Positions 51,851 through 62,200 of a stretch of DNA of 64,000 bases are shown one piece after another. The notes below the pieces were generated by a model, which saw only the letters and a program-made list of their open reading frames with translations, made no database searches and was not told the origin of the DNA. Location of the stretch: NCBI GenBank assembly GCA_038202665.1, contig JBBRES010000001.1, positions 23,771 through 87,770 on the forward strand, given 5' to 3'. The position numbers and the translations under genes are program-made. Positions within the stretch are counted from its first letter, which is position 1, and every line of letters begins with the position of its first letter. The DNA comes from Kapaibacterium sp038202665. Lineage in GTDB: Bacteria; Bacteroidota; Ignavibacteria; Kapaibacteriales; Kapaibacteriaceae.

Positions 51851-53662
51851 ATGACCCTTTTCTCTGCATCCAACATCTCGAAGTCGTACTTCGAGAAGGT
51901 TCTCTTCACCTCCATATCCTTCGGTCTGCAAGACGGCGAACGCGTTGGTATCATCGGCAAGAACGGAGTGGGCAAGAGCACACTGCTTCGCATTGTGGCC
52001 GGCCTCGAAGAGCCCGACGACGGCATCGTTTCGTTTAACAACGAAGCACGCTTCGAGTACCTCGAGCAGCTCCCGATCTTCACGTCCACCGATGGCAGCG
52101 ACCCTCGCGTCCTCGACACCGTCGTAGCCGCCTATCCGTCCGATCATGCCCACATGGAAATCTGGGAGATCGAAACACTTGCAAAGCAGTTTCTTGGCAA
52201 GCTTGGTGTGAACAGACTTGATGATCATGTAGAGTCGCTCTCAGGCGGCCTCCGCAAACGCGTTGCACTTGCACGTTCTATTGTGAGCGATCCAGACCTT
52301 CTTATTCTTGACGAGCCCACAAACCACTTGGACGCAGACTCCGTGCAGTGGCTACAAGACTACCTGATGAATTCATCGAAGGGTCTGCTCCTCGTCACGC
52401 ACGATCGGTACTTCCTTGATGCCGTGTGCAATCGCATCATCGAGATCGATCAGGAGAAGCTCATCTCCTACGACGGCTCCTACGAATACTACCTCGAGAA
52501 AAAAGAAGCTCTCGTCGCAACGCAAGAGGCAACAGCCGATCACATGCGCAACAAGCTGCGCACGGAGTTGGCATGGTTACAGAAGGGCGCGAAAGCACGT
52601 CGTACCAAGCAACGCAGCCGCATCGATTGGATTGCCAAGATGCAGGCCGAACCAGAACGTCCAGACGAGAAGAATATCAAGATCGAACTTGGCGCGCGGT
52701 TCTTAGGCGGCAAAATCATCGATGCCGTAGACATCTCAAAGAGCATTGGCGGCACGCTCCTCTTCAAAGACTTCACCTACCGCGCTACTCCCAAAGACCG
52801 TATCGGCATAATTGGTCCGAACGGCGCCGGCAAGAGTACACTCTTGAATGTGTTGGCTGGAAGGGGCAAGGTGGATGGGGGCTATGTAGACATTGGTGAC
52901 ACCGTAAGCATTGGCTTCTTCGATCAAGAGATTCGCGATATGCGAGACGATGCAACAGTCATTGCTACGCTACGCGAAGTAGCGGAGTACATCGATGTTG
53001 GTGTAGGTCGTGATCGTTTTATCACTGCAAAGGAACTGTGCGAGCGATTCCTCTTTTCTTCCAAGCAACAGCATGCCTATGTGCATACGCTCAGCGGTGG
53101 AGAGAAACGCAGACTTGCGTTGCTTCGCATCCTCATGAAAAATCCGAACGTCATTATGTTGGACGAACCAACGAATGACTTCGACATCATGACCCTTTCC
53201 GCCCTTGAAGACTTCCTTCAACACTTCTATGGCGTGCTCCTCATTGTCTCCCACGATCGTTCGTTCCTTGATAAAACCGTCAACACTATCTACGCTTTCG
53301 AAGAAGGTGGCGTGATCAAGGAATATCCAGGCAACTACTCCGTGTACCTGGAGAAGAAGGAAGCGCGCGGCGCGCAAGCCAATGCGCAGCAGCGTGCAAA
53401 TGTCGCCGGTGCAGGCTCGGCGACTTCATCTCCCGCACCATCAAAGCAAAAGCTCTCGTACAAAGAGCAAAAGGAATTGGACTCATGCGAGCGCCGCATT
53501 GCCGACCGCGAGGCACGTCGCTCCGATATCGAGCGCGCCCTTGGCAACACCGATGCCGATTACAAAACACTTCAATCACTTGCAGCAGAACTACAGGTAA
53601 TCCTGGACGAGATCGAGAAGATCACCGTGCGTTGGCTCGAGCTGAGTGAGAAGATGAACTAA
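51851..53662 (+). CDS. ABC-F family ATPase (Uup-like)
   Basis: A 603-residue double ABC ATPase without membrane domains. First domain: GKNGVGKST, LSGGLRKR and LLILDEPTNHLD. Second: GPNGAGKST, LSGGEKRR and VIMLDEPTNDFD. Between them lie the ABC-F linker with basic residues (KGAKARRTKQRSRIDW). A C-terminal helical region of ~80 residues (KLSYKEQKELDSCERRI...) matches the Uup coiled-coil DNA/ribosome-binding tail. It is only distantly like the ABC-F gene at 6725. It is the last gene of the kinase-REC-ATPase group, 7 bp downstream, and a hairpin follows its stop. Confidence 0.93.
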   Translation: MTLFSASNISKSYFEKVLFTSISFGLQDGERVGIIGKNGVGKSTLLRIVAGLEEPDDGIVSFNNEARFEYLEQLPIFTSTDGSDPRVLDTVVAAYPSDHAHMEIWEIETLAKQFLGKLGVNRLDDHVESLSGGLRKRVALARSIVSDPDLLILDEPTNHLDADSVQWLQDYLMNSSKGLLLVTHDRYFLDAVCNRIIEIDQEKLISYDGSYEYYLEKKEALVATQEATADHMRNKLRTELAWLQKGAKARRTKQRSRIDWIAKMQAEPERPDEKNIKIELGARFLGGKIIDAVDISKSIGGTLLFKDFTYRATPKDRIGIIGPNGAGKSTLLNVLAGRGKVDGGYVDIGDTVSIGFFDQEIRDMRDDATVIATLREVAEYIDVGVGRDRFITAKELCERFLFSSKQQHAYVHTLSGGEKRRLALLRILMKNPNVIMLDEPTNDFDIMTLSALEDFLQHFYGVLLIVSHDRSFLDKTVNTIYAFEEGGVIKEYPGNYSVYLEKKEARGAQANAQQRANVAGAGSATSSPAPSKQKLSYKEQKELDSCERRIADREARRSDIERALGNTDADYKTLQSLAAELQVILDEIEKITVRWLELSEKMN

Positions 53663-53667
53663 CAAAC

Positions 53668-53710
53668 AGCAGCCCGTACACCATAACTGGTACACGGGCT
53701 GCTTCTCATA
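53668..53710. terminator. hairpin between convergent genes, probably bidirectional
   Basis: AGCAGCCCGT (53668-53677) pairs with ACGGGCTGCT (53694-53703), with an inner ACCA/TGGT stem beyond a 2x2 mismatch. Flanked by TCTCAT on one side and, on the reverse strand, TTTGTT. Confidence 0.7.
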
Positions 53711-53734
53711 ACACACGTTGTCTCGAGGTATGGC

Positions 53735-56023
53735 TTATAGGCTGTAGATGCGGATGATGCCTGTCGAGTTTGTCGAATAGAAAGCTGCAAGGTGCGTGCC
53801 GTCAGGAGCGAAGGTAAACGCGCTGCCATAGGCGTTAAGTGCTGGTATGGGAAGGACCTTCACCGTACTTCCATCACTCACCTTGCGGATCATAGGCAAG
53901 GACGCATTCGATGTCCCATACGTGATCCCTACATACGTTGCGTTGTTGGGCGAGATCGCCGATGGCATGGCTGGATACGTAGTGGGATCATTTACGGTGA
54001 TCGAGCTTACCATGTTGCCAGTGACGAGACTGTAGAACTCGAGCGGACCGCCCTTTTGATTCACACCAGGTTTGAGTGTTCCGACAATCGTTCCATCTGG
54101 TGATAGACTGCCTGACGTTTCGCGCGAATTTGTAAATGGAATCTCGAGCACTTTGCTATCCGTTGCTACATCCCACACAATGAATGCTGCCGACGGCGAG
54201 TATCGCGCAATCACAAACCGCGCCCCGCCACCTTGCAGACCTAGCATGTTGTAAGCGCCCGCGGGCAAGCCGAACGATTGTACGATCTGCCCCGTGGTCA
54301 CATCGAATTTTGAAGCAGTTCCGGAACTGTCCATCGTAATCACATACTTTCCATCCGATGTTAGATAACCGCTGCCGGGATCTGTGATCTTACAAAGCAA
54401 CGCTCCGCTCACTGTTTGAAATACTTGAGTTTTGCTATACGGTCCACCAATCATCATTACTGTTTCATCTGCACTGAACATGAGGCGCGAGCCGCTATAG
54501 GTGTTTGGTGTGCCGTTCGCTACGTCGATCGTTCGTAGCAATGCACCTGTGCTGGCGTTGAAGAATTTCACTACCGACATATCGAGTATTGCAATCGTCG
54601 CCCCATTGTCTACATAGGCCATCGCCGTTGTTGATACGCTGCCAACCGGAATGTCGAGATACGTTGTCTGCACGCCGCTGCATGCTTGCAAGGTTCCCAT
54701 GTTGAAGGCGTCGCCAACAGCAATGGCTGCTACAGGAATGTCGAGCGATGACTGCGCGTCTACCGAGAACGCCGTAACAGTAAGGATCTCGCCACCCGGC
54801 ACATTCACACGGAACGTACCATTCGATGTGGATGCCATCTGTGCACCACGCGTCGACATAACCTGCACAAAACCACCAATGGGTTTGTCGCTGCAATCAA
54901 CCAGCGTTCCTTCGAGCATCGTCGGACATGGACTTACCATCACATCAACCGTCTGCGTTGCATTCTCTGCAATGCCCGATACAGCAATCGCCGATGCGCT
55001 CAAACCGTTGTTCCGCGTTGGATCTACTTCAATCGTAAACGCGAAGTCTGCCGGAACACGTCGCTTGAAATATCCATTCTCATCCGTCATCGCACTTACC
55101 TGACCGATCGTCACCAACACGTGTGGCACCGGACGATTAGCAGCGCAGCGCACCGTTCCCTCTACATATGCACGTTTCGCACTCGGAACGTCAAGGTTCC
55201 AATCCGTGAAGTGCGACACACTACCAACGTACATACCACCCATAAGTGTTGCCTGCCCTTCCTCCTTCCACATCCCTATTGATTCATCGAAATACCAAAG
55301 CGGAATGCTGGAAGGTTGCGAGGCGGCAAGGCTTGTTGGAACGGAATAGCGAAGTGTGGCCGTCGAACCGGCCTTCAATTGCAACTGCTCTCCTGATGCG
55401 CCAAAGAGTTGAACGCGCACAACACCATAGCTTACGAGATCGGTGATCGTGTTATCTGTCCGCCGCGCCGCAGCATCACCCGCAAAAAACTGCTGGAAGG
55501 ATGTGCGATTGTCTGGCGTGAGGTATGCAAGTGCTACTGATACGGTACCTGTATAGGCAGAGCCAGACAGGGTGGCAACGGCGTTCGCAGGAAACACCAC
55601 AGACGACGCCGTCGCTGTCGCTGTACCACCAACAGAGGCAGAGAATGATGTGGTGATCGTTGCCTTCTGCATCGTGAGCTGTACCATCGTTACGCCATTT
55701 TGCTTCGGCCATTCTGCATGCGCTGCACTGAAGTAGCCACTCTTGCGAGCAATCACACAGGCGCGATCTATAGGAACAGAAATATTCTTGAATTGGAAGA
55801 CACCTTGTGCGTTCGTAGTAGCAGCAGATCCATGAGCGGAGACGGATACGCCGGCCATAGGGAGACCAGTCTCATCAACAACCAACCCACCCACCGTCGT
55901 CGTCACCACCGCCGTAGCGGGTGGGTCGTTTGGATCGGTGGGGCTCTTAATGCACGACGTGACAATGAGCAACGCCGCAAGGAAAAGCGCGTGGATTGCG
56001 ACGGAGAAATGCTTGACGTACAT
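53735..56023 (-). CDS. large lipoprotein with carboxypeptidase-regulatory-like and propeller domains
   Basis: A 762-residue lipoprotein: signal peptide with lipobox IVTSC (Cys about residue 24) and a Pro/Asp/Thr linker. The N-terminal half has at least three carboxypeptidase regulatory-like (Ig-type) folds with the DETGLPMAGVSVSAHG..TTNAQGVFQF pattern, repeated as ENGYFKR and SNGTFRV. The second half is a WD40-like propeller with repeated D.T...A....T motifs. There is no type IX sorting domain, so it is anchored by lipid instead. A surface binding role is likely; the ligand is unknown. Convergent with the ABC-F gene, sharing one hairpin. Confidence 0.7.
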   Translation of the reverse strand: MYVKHFSVAIHALFLAALLIVTSCIKSPTDPNDPPATAVVTTTVGGLVVDETGLPMAGVSVSAHGSAATTNAQGVFQFKNISVPIDRACVIARKSGYFSAAHAEWPKQNGVTMVQLTMQKATITTSFSASVGGTATATASSVVFPANAVATLSGSAYTGTVSVALAYLTPDNRTSFQQFFAGDAAARRTDNTITDLVSYGVVRVQLFGASGEQLQLKAGSTATLRYSVPTSLAASQPSSIPLWYFDESIGMWKEEGQATLMGGMYVGSVSHFTDWNLDVPSAKRAYVEGTVRCAANRPVPHVLVTIGQVSAMTDENGYFKRRVPADFAFTIEVDPTRNNGLSASAIAVSGIAENATQTVDVMVSPCPTMLEGTLVDCSDKPIGGFVQVMSTRGAQMASTSNGTFRVNVPGGEILTVTAFSVDAQSSLDIPVAAIAVGDAFNMGTLQACSGVQTTYLDIPVGSVSTTAMAYVDNGATIAILDMSVVKFFNASTGALLRTIDVANGTPNTYSGSRLMFSADETVMMIGGPYSKTQVFQTVSGALLCKITDPGSGYLTSDGKYVITMDSSGTASKFDVTTGQIVQSFGLPAGAYNMLGLQGGGARFVIARYSPSAAFIVWDVATDSKVLEIPFTNSRETSGSLSPDGTIVGTLKPGVNQKGGPLEFYSLVTGNMVSSITVNDPTTYPAMPSAISPNNATYVGITYGTSNASLPMIRKVSDGSTVKVLPIPALNAYGSAFTFAPDGTHLAAFYSTNSTGIIRIYSL

Positions 56024-56158
56024 GGGATGTCCTTAGAATTGAGCGCATTGCATCTGCAAGTAGCGCGTGCGAGCAGAATGGTTACATAGACAGACCCGTA
56101 GGGAGCCAGGTTAAACAGGTACGTGATTTCTTCACAATTCAGTTGTTTTTTGGTTGTG

Positions 56159-56196
56159 GTTGTACGATATTCGTATCGATGAACATGTCGTACAAC
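56159..56196. promoter_or_regulatory. inverted repeat, candidate toxin-antitoxin operator
   Basis: GTTGTACGA (56159-56167) and TCGTACAAC (56188-56196) are perfect 9-bp inverted arms with 20 bp between them, in front of the antitoxin gene. AbrB/MazE-type antitoxins commonly bind such sites to repress their own operon; use here is inferred. Confidence 0.5.
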
Positions 56197-56210
56197 GATT
56201 GAGGGTCGAT

Positions 56211-56429
56211 ATGCAAAGCCAAGCGCTGACGATATCTCCCAAGTATCAAGTGGTGATACCACAGGAAATCCGCGAGAAGTTTGGCCTCCTACCCGGACAA
56301 CTTGTTCGCTGGATGATCCACGATGGGATGCTGGTGTTAATTCCAGTACTTTCGATTGATGATCTGCGCGGGTACCTGAAAGACCACGATATTCGCCTCA
56401 TTCGTGACAAGGAGAGTTTCGAACCATGA
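56211..56429 (+). CDS. AbrB/MazE-family antitoxin
   Basis: A 72-residue swapped-hairpin AbrB/MazE/SpoVT protein, with the typical opening ALTISPKYQVVIPQEIREKFGLLPGQLV (in parts SPKYQVVIPQEIREKFGL). The C-terminal half is a short acidic/basic tail that should embrace the toxin. Start ATG at 56211 has GAGGG 5 bp upstream; the frame from 56154 would start within the operator. It overlaps the PIN toxin gene by 4 bp (ATGA), the usual antitoxin-first order. Confidence 0.9.
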   Translation: MQSQALTISPKYQVVIPQEIREKFGLLPGQLVRWMIHDGMLVLIPVLSIDDLRGYLKDHDIRLIRDKESFEP

Positions 56430-56818
56430 AAAGCGAACCCGTTGTACTCGATTCCTCGGCGTGGATTGAATACGTCTTGAATGGACCCAATGCAGATGAA
56501 TATGCTCGTGTGTTGAAGAGTAAAACAACACGTGTCATCGTTCCATCTGTCTGCGTCTTTGAGGTGTATCGATCCGTCGACCGCATTGTATCCATGCGCG
56601 AAGCACTGGCTGTGACAATGAGCATGCAGGCGTGTGAAGTAGATGAGTTGTCGTCAGACCGCGCTCGACAAGCAGCTACGATCTCTCGCGCACATTCACT
56701 CTCGATTGCTGATGCCATCATCTATGCAACGGCACAAGCATACGGCGCCACGCTCTACACGCAAGACCCTGACTTCATGAAACTAGATGGCGTGAAGTAC
56801 TTCAAGCACAAACGCTAA
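56426..56818 (+). CDS. PIN-domain (VapC-like) toxin
   Basis: A 130-residue PIN-fold ribonuclease. The acidic site is visible: DSSAWIEY (Asp9), FEVYR with Glu, SIADAIIYATA with Asp and TQDPDF with Asp. VapC toxins cut initiator tRNA or rRNA. It is encoded with an AbrB/MazE-type antitoxin, the usual VapBC arrangement in which VapB is AbrB-like. The aconitase gene starts 35 bp further on, unrelated in function. Confidence 0.9.
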   Translation: MKSEPVVLDSSAWIEYVLNGPNADEYARVLKSKTTRVIVPSVCVFEVYRSVDRIVSMREALAVTMSMQACEVDELSSDRARQAATISRAHSLSIADAIIYATAQAYGATLYTQDPDFMKLDGVKYFKHKR

Positions 56819-56853
56819 CACGAATATTCCTCTCACAAATAACTGAGAACAAC

Positions 56854-59100
56854 ATGGCAACGCAAGACCTAGACATGATTCGGAAGTCCTACTCGGCACT
56901 TCCAGCAAAGATTTCTGCAGCCCGTACAATGCTGGGCAAACCGCTTACACTTACAGAAAAAATTCTCTACTCGCACATGGTGGAGTTGCCTGCTACCGGC
57001 TATGCGCGTGGCAAGGCCTATGTAGACTTCCATCCGGACAGAGTTGCAATGCAAGACGCAACGGCACAGATGGCACTTCTGCAATTCATGAGCGCCGGCA
57101 TCCCGAAGGTTGCTGTGCCGAGCACCGTGCACTGCGATCACTTGATCCGCGCAGAACACGGAGCAACATCAGACCTTGAGAAGTCGCTCGTCGAAAACAA
57201 AGAAGTCTTCGACTTTCTTGCTTCGGTGTCAAACAAGTACGGCATTGGATTTTGGAAGCCAGGCGCTGGCATCATCCACCAAGTAGTGCTTGAGAACTAT
57301 GCCTTCCCAGGTGGGATGATGATTGGCACAGACTCGCATACACCGAATGCTGGTGGACTCGGAATGGTTGCCATTGGTGTTGGTGGCGCAGATGCTGTAG
57401 ACGTAATGGCGGGCATGCCGTGGGAATTGCAAATGCCAAAGGTCATCGGCGTCAAACTCACCGGTAAAATGTCGGGTTGGACCTCACCAAAAGATGTCAT
57501 CCTCAAGCTTGCAGGGATCTTGACGGTGAAGGGCGGCACGGGCGCCATCGTGGAGTACTTCGGTGAAGGTACAAGCACGTTCAGCGCAACGGGCAAGGCA
57601 ACCATCTGCAACATGGGCGCAGAGATTGGCGCAACAACCTCGGTCTTCCCGTACGACGATGGCATGGATCGCTACTTGCGCGCAACGGATCGCAACGACG
57701 TTGCAGATCTTGCGGCAATCGTGCGCGAACATCTCATTGCTGATGCAGACGTGGTTGCATCACCAGAGAGCTACTACGATCAAGTGATTCACATCGATCT
57801 CAACACACTCGAGCCACACATCAACGGTCCGTTCACGCCCGACCGTGCAATGGAACTCTCTGAATTTGTCAAGGCAGTCAAGACGAACAATTGGCCAGAA
57901 GAACTTCGTGTTGCGCTCATCGGCTCGTGCACGAACTCGTCGTACGAAGACATGTCGCGCGTTGCAGAGATTGCTGCATTCGCGTCGGCGCACGGCCTCA
58001 GGGCCAAGAGCGAGTTCACGATTACACCAGGTTCGGAGCAAGTGCGGGCAACAATTGAGCGGGACGGATTCTTGCAGAAGATGGAAGCTATTGGAGGGAC
58101 CGTGTTGGCGAATGCGTGCGGACCTTGTATAGGTCAGTGGAAACGTCACGACGTACAAGCCGGCGACAGAAACTCCATCATCACGTCCTTCAATCGCAAC
58201 TTCACCGGTCGCAACGACGGCATCAAAGAAACACATGCCTTCGTTGCTTCTCCAGAAACCGTCGCCGCATTTGCGTTGGCTGGCAACCTTACGGTGAACT
58301 TCATCACGGAGCCAATCGACGGTGTGATGCTCCAAGCGCCCGTCGGACACGAACTGCCAAACGGCGGCTTCGTACCAGACCCTGATGGATTCATTGTGCC
58401 AGCGGTTGACGGCTCGGCGGTAAGTGTTCTGATTGCCAATGAAAGCAATCGTCTGCAGGCGCTTGCGCCGTTCACTGCACCTACTGCATCCGACTACGCA
58501 GACATGCCATTGCTGCTCAAGGCAAAGGGCAAGTGCACAACCGATCACATCTCGATGGCAGGTCCGTGGCTCCGTTTTAGAGGTCACCTCGACAACATCT
58601 CGAACAACATGTTCATCGGCGCCATCAACTACGTGAACGACACAGCGAATGCCGTCAAGAATGTCTTCACCGGCGAGTATGCAGAAGTGCCAGCAACGGC
58701 GCGCGACTACAAGGCCCGCGGCATCTCGTGGGTAGTGGTGGGAGACGAGAACTATGGCGAAGGCAGCTCGCGTGAGCATGCAGCTATGGAGCCACGCTTC
58801 CTTGGTGGCAAGGCAATCATTACAAAAAGCTTTGCACGTATTCACGAGACAAACCTCAAGAAGCAAGGCATGTTGCCTCTCACATTCGGCAACACGGCAG
58901 ACTACGACGCTCTTCGTGAAGGAGACCTCATTTCCATCGACATCTCAACACTCGTAGTTGGCAGCAATATCACAGCCACAGCAAAGCACGTAGATGGCAC
59001 ATCCACAACCATCGAGCTCAAGCACACCATGAATGCACAGCAACTCGGTTGGTTCTGGGCTGGTTCTGCACTCAACCTGATCGCTGCACGCAAGCACTAG
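56854..59100 (+). CDS. acn: aconitate hydratase
   Basis: A 748-residue aconitase that interconverts citrate and isocitrate in the TCA cycle. Iron-sulfur ligands are GSCTNSSYED (Cys359) and ACGPCIGQW (Cys422, Cys425), with the usual spacing. Other family blocks are DSHTPNAGGLG and GEGSSREHAAMEPR; the latter holds the swivel-domain substrate residues. The length and segments (e.g. the opening MATQDLDM and the SRVAEIAAF region) place it closer to the mitochondrial-type branch than to AcnB. It stands alone as a metabolic gene between a toxin-antitoxin pair and a restriction system; repeat R5 follows its stop. Confidence 0.95.
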   Translation: MATQDLDMIRKSYSALPAKISAARTMLGKPLTLTEKILYSHMVELPATGYARGKAYVDFHPDRVAMQDATAQMALLQFMSAGIPKVAVPSTVHCDHLIRAEHGATSDLEKSLVENKEVFDFLASVSNKYGIGFWKPGAGIIHQVVLENYAFPGGMMIGTDSHTPNAGGLGMVAIGVGGADAVDVMAGMPWELQMPKVIGVKLTGKMSGWTSPKDVILKLAGILTVKGGTGAIVEYFGEGTSTFSATGKATICNMGAEIGATTSVFPYDDGMDRYLRATDRNDVADLAAIVREHLIADADVVASPESYYDQVIHIDLNTLEPHINGPFTPDRAMELSEFVKAVKTNNWPEELRVALIGSCTNSSYEDMSRVAEIAAFASAHGLRAKSEFTITPGSEQVRATIERDGFLQKMEAIGGTVLANACGPCIGQWKRHDVQAGDRNSIITSFNRNFTGRNDGIKETHAFVASPETVAAFALAGNLTVNFITEPIDGVMLQAPVGHELPNGGFVPDPDGFIVPAVDGSAVSVLIANESNRLQALAPFTAPTASDYADMPLLLKAKGKCTTDHISMAGPWLRFRGHLDNISNNMFIGAINYVNDTANAVKNVFTGEYAEVPATARDYKARGISWVVVGDENYGEGSSREHAAMEPRFLGGKAIITKSFARIHETNLKKQGMLPLTFGNTADYDALREGDLISIDISTLVVGSNITATAKHVDGTSTTIELKHTMNAQQLGWFWAGSALNLIAARKH

Positions 59101-59110
59101 ACGCAGGCGC

Positions 59111-59174
59111 CTCACTCTTCACTTCTCACTTCTCACTTGACTTCTCACTTCTCACTTCTCACTTGACTTCTCAG
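59111..59174. repeat. composite repeat R5: short heptamer array
   Basis: CTTCTCA heptamers with CTTGACTT joints, same orientation as R3 and R4, without the GC-rich units. It begins 10 bp after the aconitase stop, in front of the restriction operon, and may mark the border of acquired DNA. Confidence 0.85.
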
Positions 59175-59253
59175 CGGAATTTTAAGCAATCGCCAGAAGT
59201 GTAAATTGCGCTAATGTACATATGTGTTAGAGTGAAAACTGAGGGCGATCCAT

Positions 59254-62200
59254 GTGAGTACTGTTCATACCGAAGCTAGTCAGTTCTTCAGCCGACCTAT
59301 TCTCAACTCGCCATACAAGCGACCAGAGTTGCACTGGGAGTTGGATACGTCTGGGCAGCCAACACAAAGGATACTGGAGCACCGCCGACCTGCCGACTTC
59401 ATTACCCCGATTCCAAAACCAAAGAAGCGCAGAACTGCCGACCAAGAAGAGCTCTTGTTTGAAGCAGGCGATGGCATCTCTACAAAGGGGCAGCAATACG
59501 ACACTCGTACCATCATCAATGAGGTGCGCGGCCTTGTAGAAGAGTGGCGATCCATTCCTCAATCGGCACTATGGCAGGTGACGCCTGAAACTGCGCGGCT
59601 GTTGCAACATTGGCGACACTATGAATTCGGTGGCGTGCGTCCGTTCTTTTGTCAGATCGAAGCGGTAGAGACAGCCATCTGGCTTACAGAAGTAGCTCCG
59701 CACACAAAGCCGGGCAAGCGGATCCTTGAATACCTCGCCTCTGCTAACAGAGATGCAAATCCTGAGCTTATGCGCATGGCTCTCAAGCTCGCAACAGGCG
59801 CAGGTAAAACAACGGTAATGGCAATGATCATCGCATGGCAAACTGTGAACGCCGTTCGCCGGCCGGCGAGTAAGACATTTACAAGGGGCTTCTTGGTTTG
59901 TGCTCCGGGACTTACCATCAAAGACCGACTGCAGGTACTCCAGCCGAATGACCCGAACAGTTACTATAAGGAAAGAGAACTTGTCCCTAACGACATGCTC
60001 GAAGATGTGAACAAGGCCAAGATCGTTATCACGAACTACCATGCCTTTAAGCTGCGAGAACGAATCGAATTGTCGAAAGGTGGACGTCAGCTTTTACAGG
60101 GTCGAACGGGTGATGCCCCTTTGACACTTGAAACAGAAGGTCAGATGGTGCAACGTGTAATGCCTGGACTTATGGGCCTGAAGAACATCATGGTTCTGAA
60201 TGATGAGGCGCACCATTGTTATCGTGAGAAGCAGAACCCGGATGAAGACAATTCCGATCTCAAAGGTGATGACCGAAAGGAAGCCGAGAAAAATAGCGAG
60301 GCAGCTCGACTATGGATCTCGGGAATTGAGGCCGTGAATCGGAAGTTGGGTGTTAGGCGAGTGATGGACCTTTCTGCAACGCCGTTCTTTCTCAGTGGCT
60401 CTGGATATGTGGAAGGAACGTTGTTTCCGTGGACGATGAGCGACTTCTCACTGATGGATGCCATCGAGTGTGGGATTGTGAAACTGCCTCGTGTGCCGAT
60501 AGCGGAGAACATACCTGGCGATGAAATGCCAATGTATCGGGATCTCTGGGTTAACATCAAGGCAGATATGCCAAAGGCAGGACGTAGAAGCGGAGTTGAA
60601 CTCGATCCACTTAAACTTCCAACCAGACTTCACACGGCACTTGAAGCTCTCTACGGTCACTATACAAAGACGTATGAATCATGGAAGGCGGAAGGGGTAA
60701 CCGTTCCACCGTGTTTCATTGTTGTGTGTCAAAACACTGCGATCTCCAAGCTTGTATACGACTTCGTTTCCGGTTTTCATCGGACCCACGAAGACGGCAC
60801 ACAGAAATTTGAGAATGGCAGGTTGGCGTTGTTCAGAAACTTCGATGACTCAGGACATGCGTTGTCCAGGCCAAACACTTTACTCATAGATAGTGAGCAA
60901 CTTGAAGCTGGCGATGCATTGGATAGCACGTTTCGCGAGATGGCTATAGACGAGATCGAGAGATTCCGTCGAGAGATCGTAGAGCGTTCAGGAGATGCTC
61001 GTGCCGGCGACAACATCACGGACCAAGAACTTCTGAGAGAAGTGATGAATACGGTGGGGAAACCAGGTCAGCTTGGCGCCTCCATACGATGTGTTGTCTC
61101 TGTGTCCATGCTTACTGAAGGTTGGGATGCAAACACTGTAACACACGTGTTGGGCGTGCGTGCGTTTGGGACGCAGCTCCTATGTGAACAGGTTATCGGC
61201 AGAGCGCTTCGCCGTCAGTCGTATGATCTCAACGAAGAAGGATTGTTTGATGTGGAGTATGCAGATGTCTTTGGTATTCCTTTCGACTTCAATGCACAGG
61301 CGGTAGAAGCCAAGGTGCAGAAGCCCCGTCAAACAATACAAGTAAAGGCGGTACAACCAGAGCGCGACCATCTGGAGATTCGGTTCCCTCGCGTAGAAGG
61401 ATACCGTGTAGATCTTCCTGAAGAACGACTGGAAGCAACGTTTGGTGCGGATTCGATCCTTGTGCTTTCTCCCGATTTAGTTGGTCCGTCAAAGACGCGG
61501 AACGAGGGAATCATCGGCGAAGGGGTGAACTTAGACTTGGAGCATTTGGACGCCATGCGCCCGGCAACCATACTCTACAACCTAACGCATCGGCTGTTGT
61601 ACAACATGTGGCGAGACCCGGGTGAAGAGCCCAAGCTTCATCTCTTCGGTCAGCTCAAGCAGATCACGAAGCACTGGCTCGATACATGTCTCCAATGTAA
61701 AGGGGGCACGTATCCGGCGCAACTCATGTATTTAGAGTTGGCAGACATGGCCTGCAGTAGGATTACGGCGGGTATCACGCAGCACTTCCTTGGTGATCGG
61801 CCCGTAAAGGCATTGCTAGATCCATACAATCCTTCAGGGTCTACGAGCTACGTGCGCTTCAATACCTCGCAGATGCTGCGCTGGGAAACCAACCCTGAAC
61901 GATGTCACGTCAATTGGATTATCCTCGACAGTGATTGGGAAGGGGAGCTGTGCAGAGTTGTTGAGTCGCATCTTCGTGTTCGCGCCTACGTCAAGAACCG
62001 CAATCTTGGATTTGAAGTCCCGTATAGATTTGGCTCGGAGATGCGCAAGTATCTTCCTGACTTCATCGTCCTCATTGATGATGGTCACGGTCCGCATGAC
62101 TTGCTGCACCTTGTAATAGAGGTCAAGGGATATCGGAAAGAAGACGCCAAGGAGAAGAAGCTCACGATGGACACCTATTGGATCCCAGGTGTGAACAATC

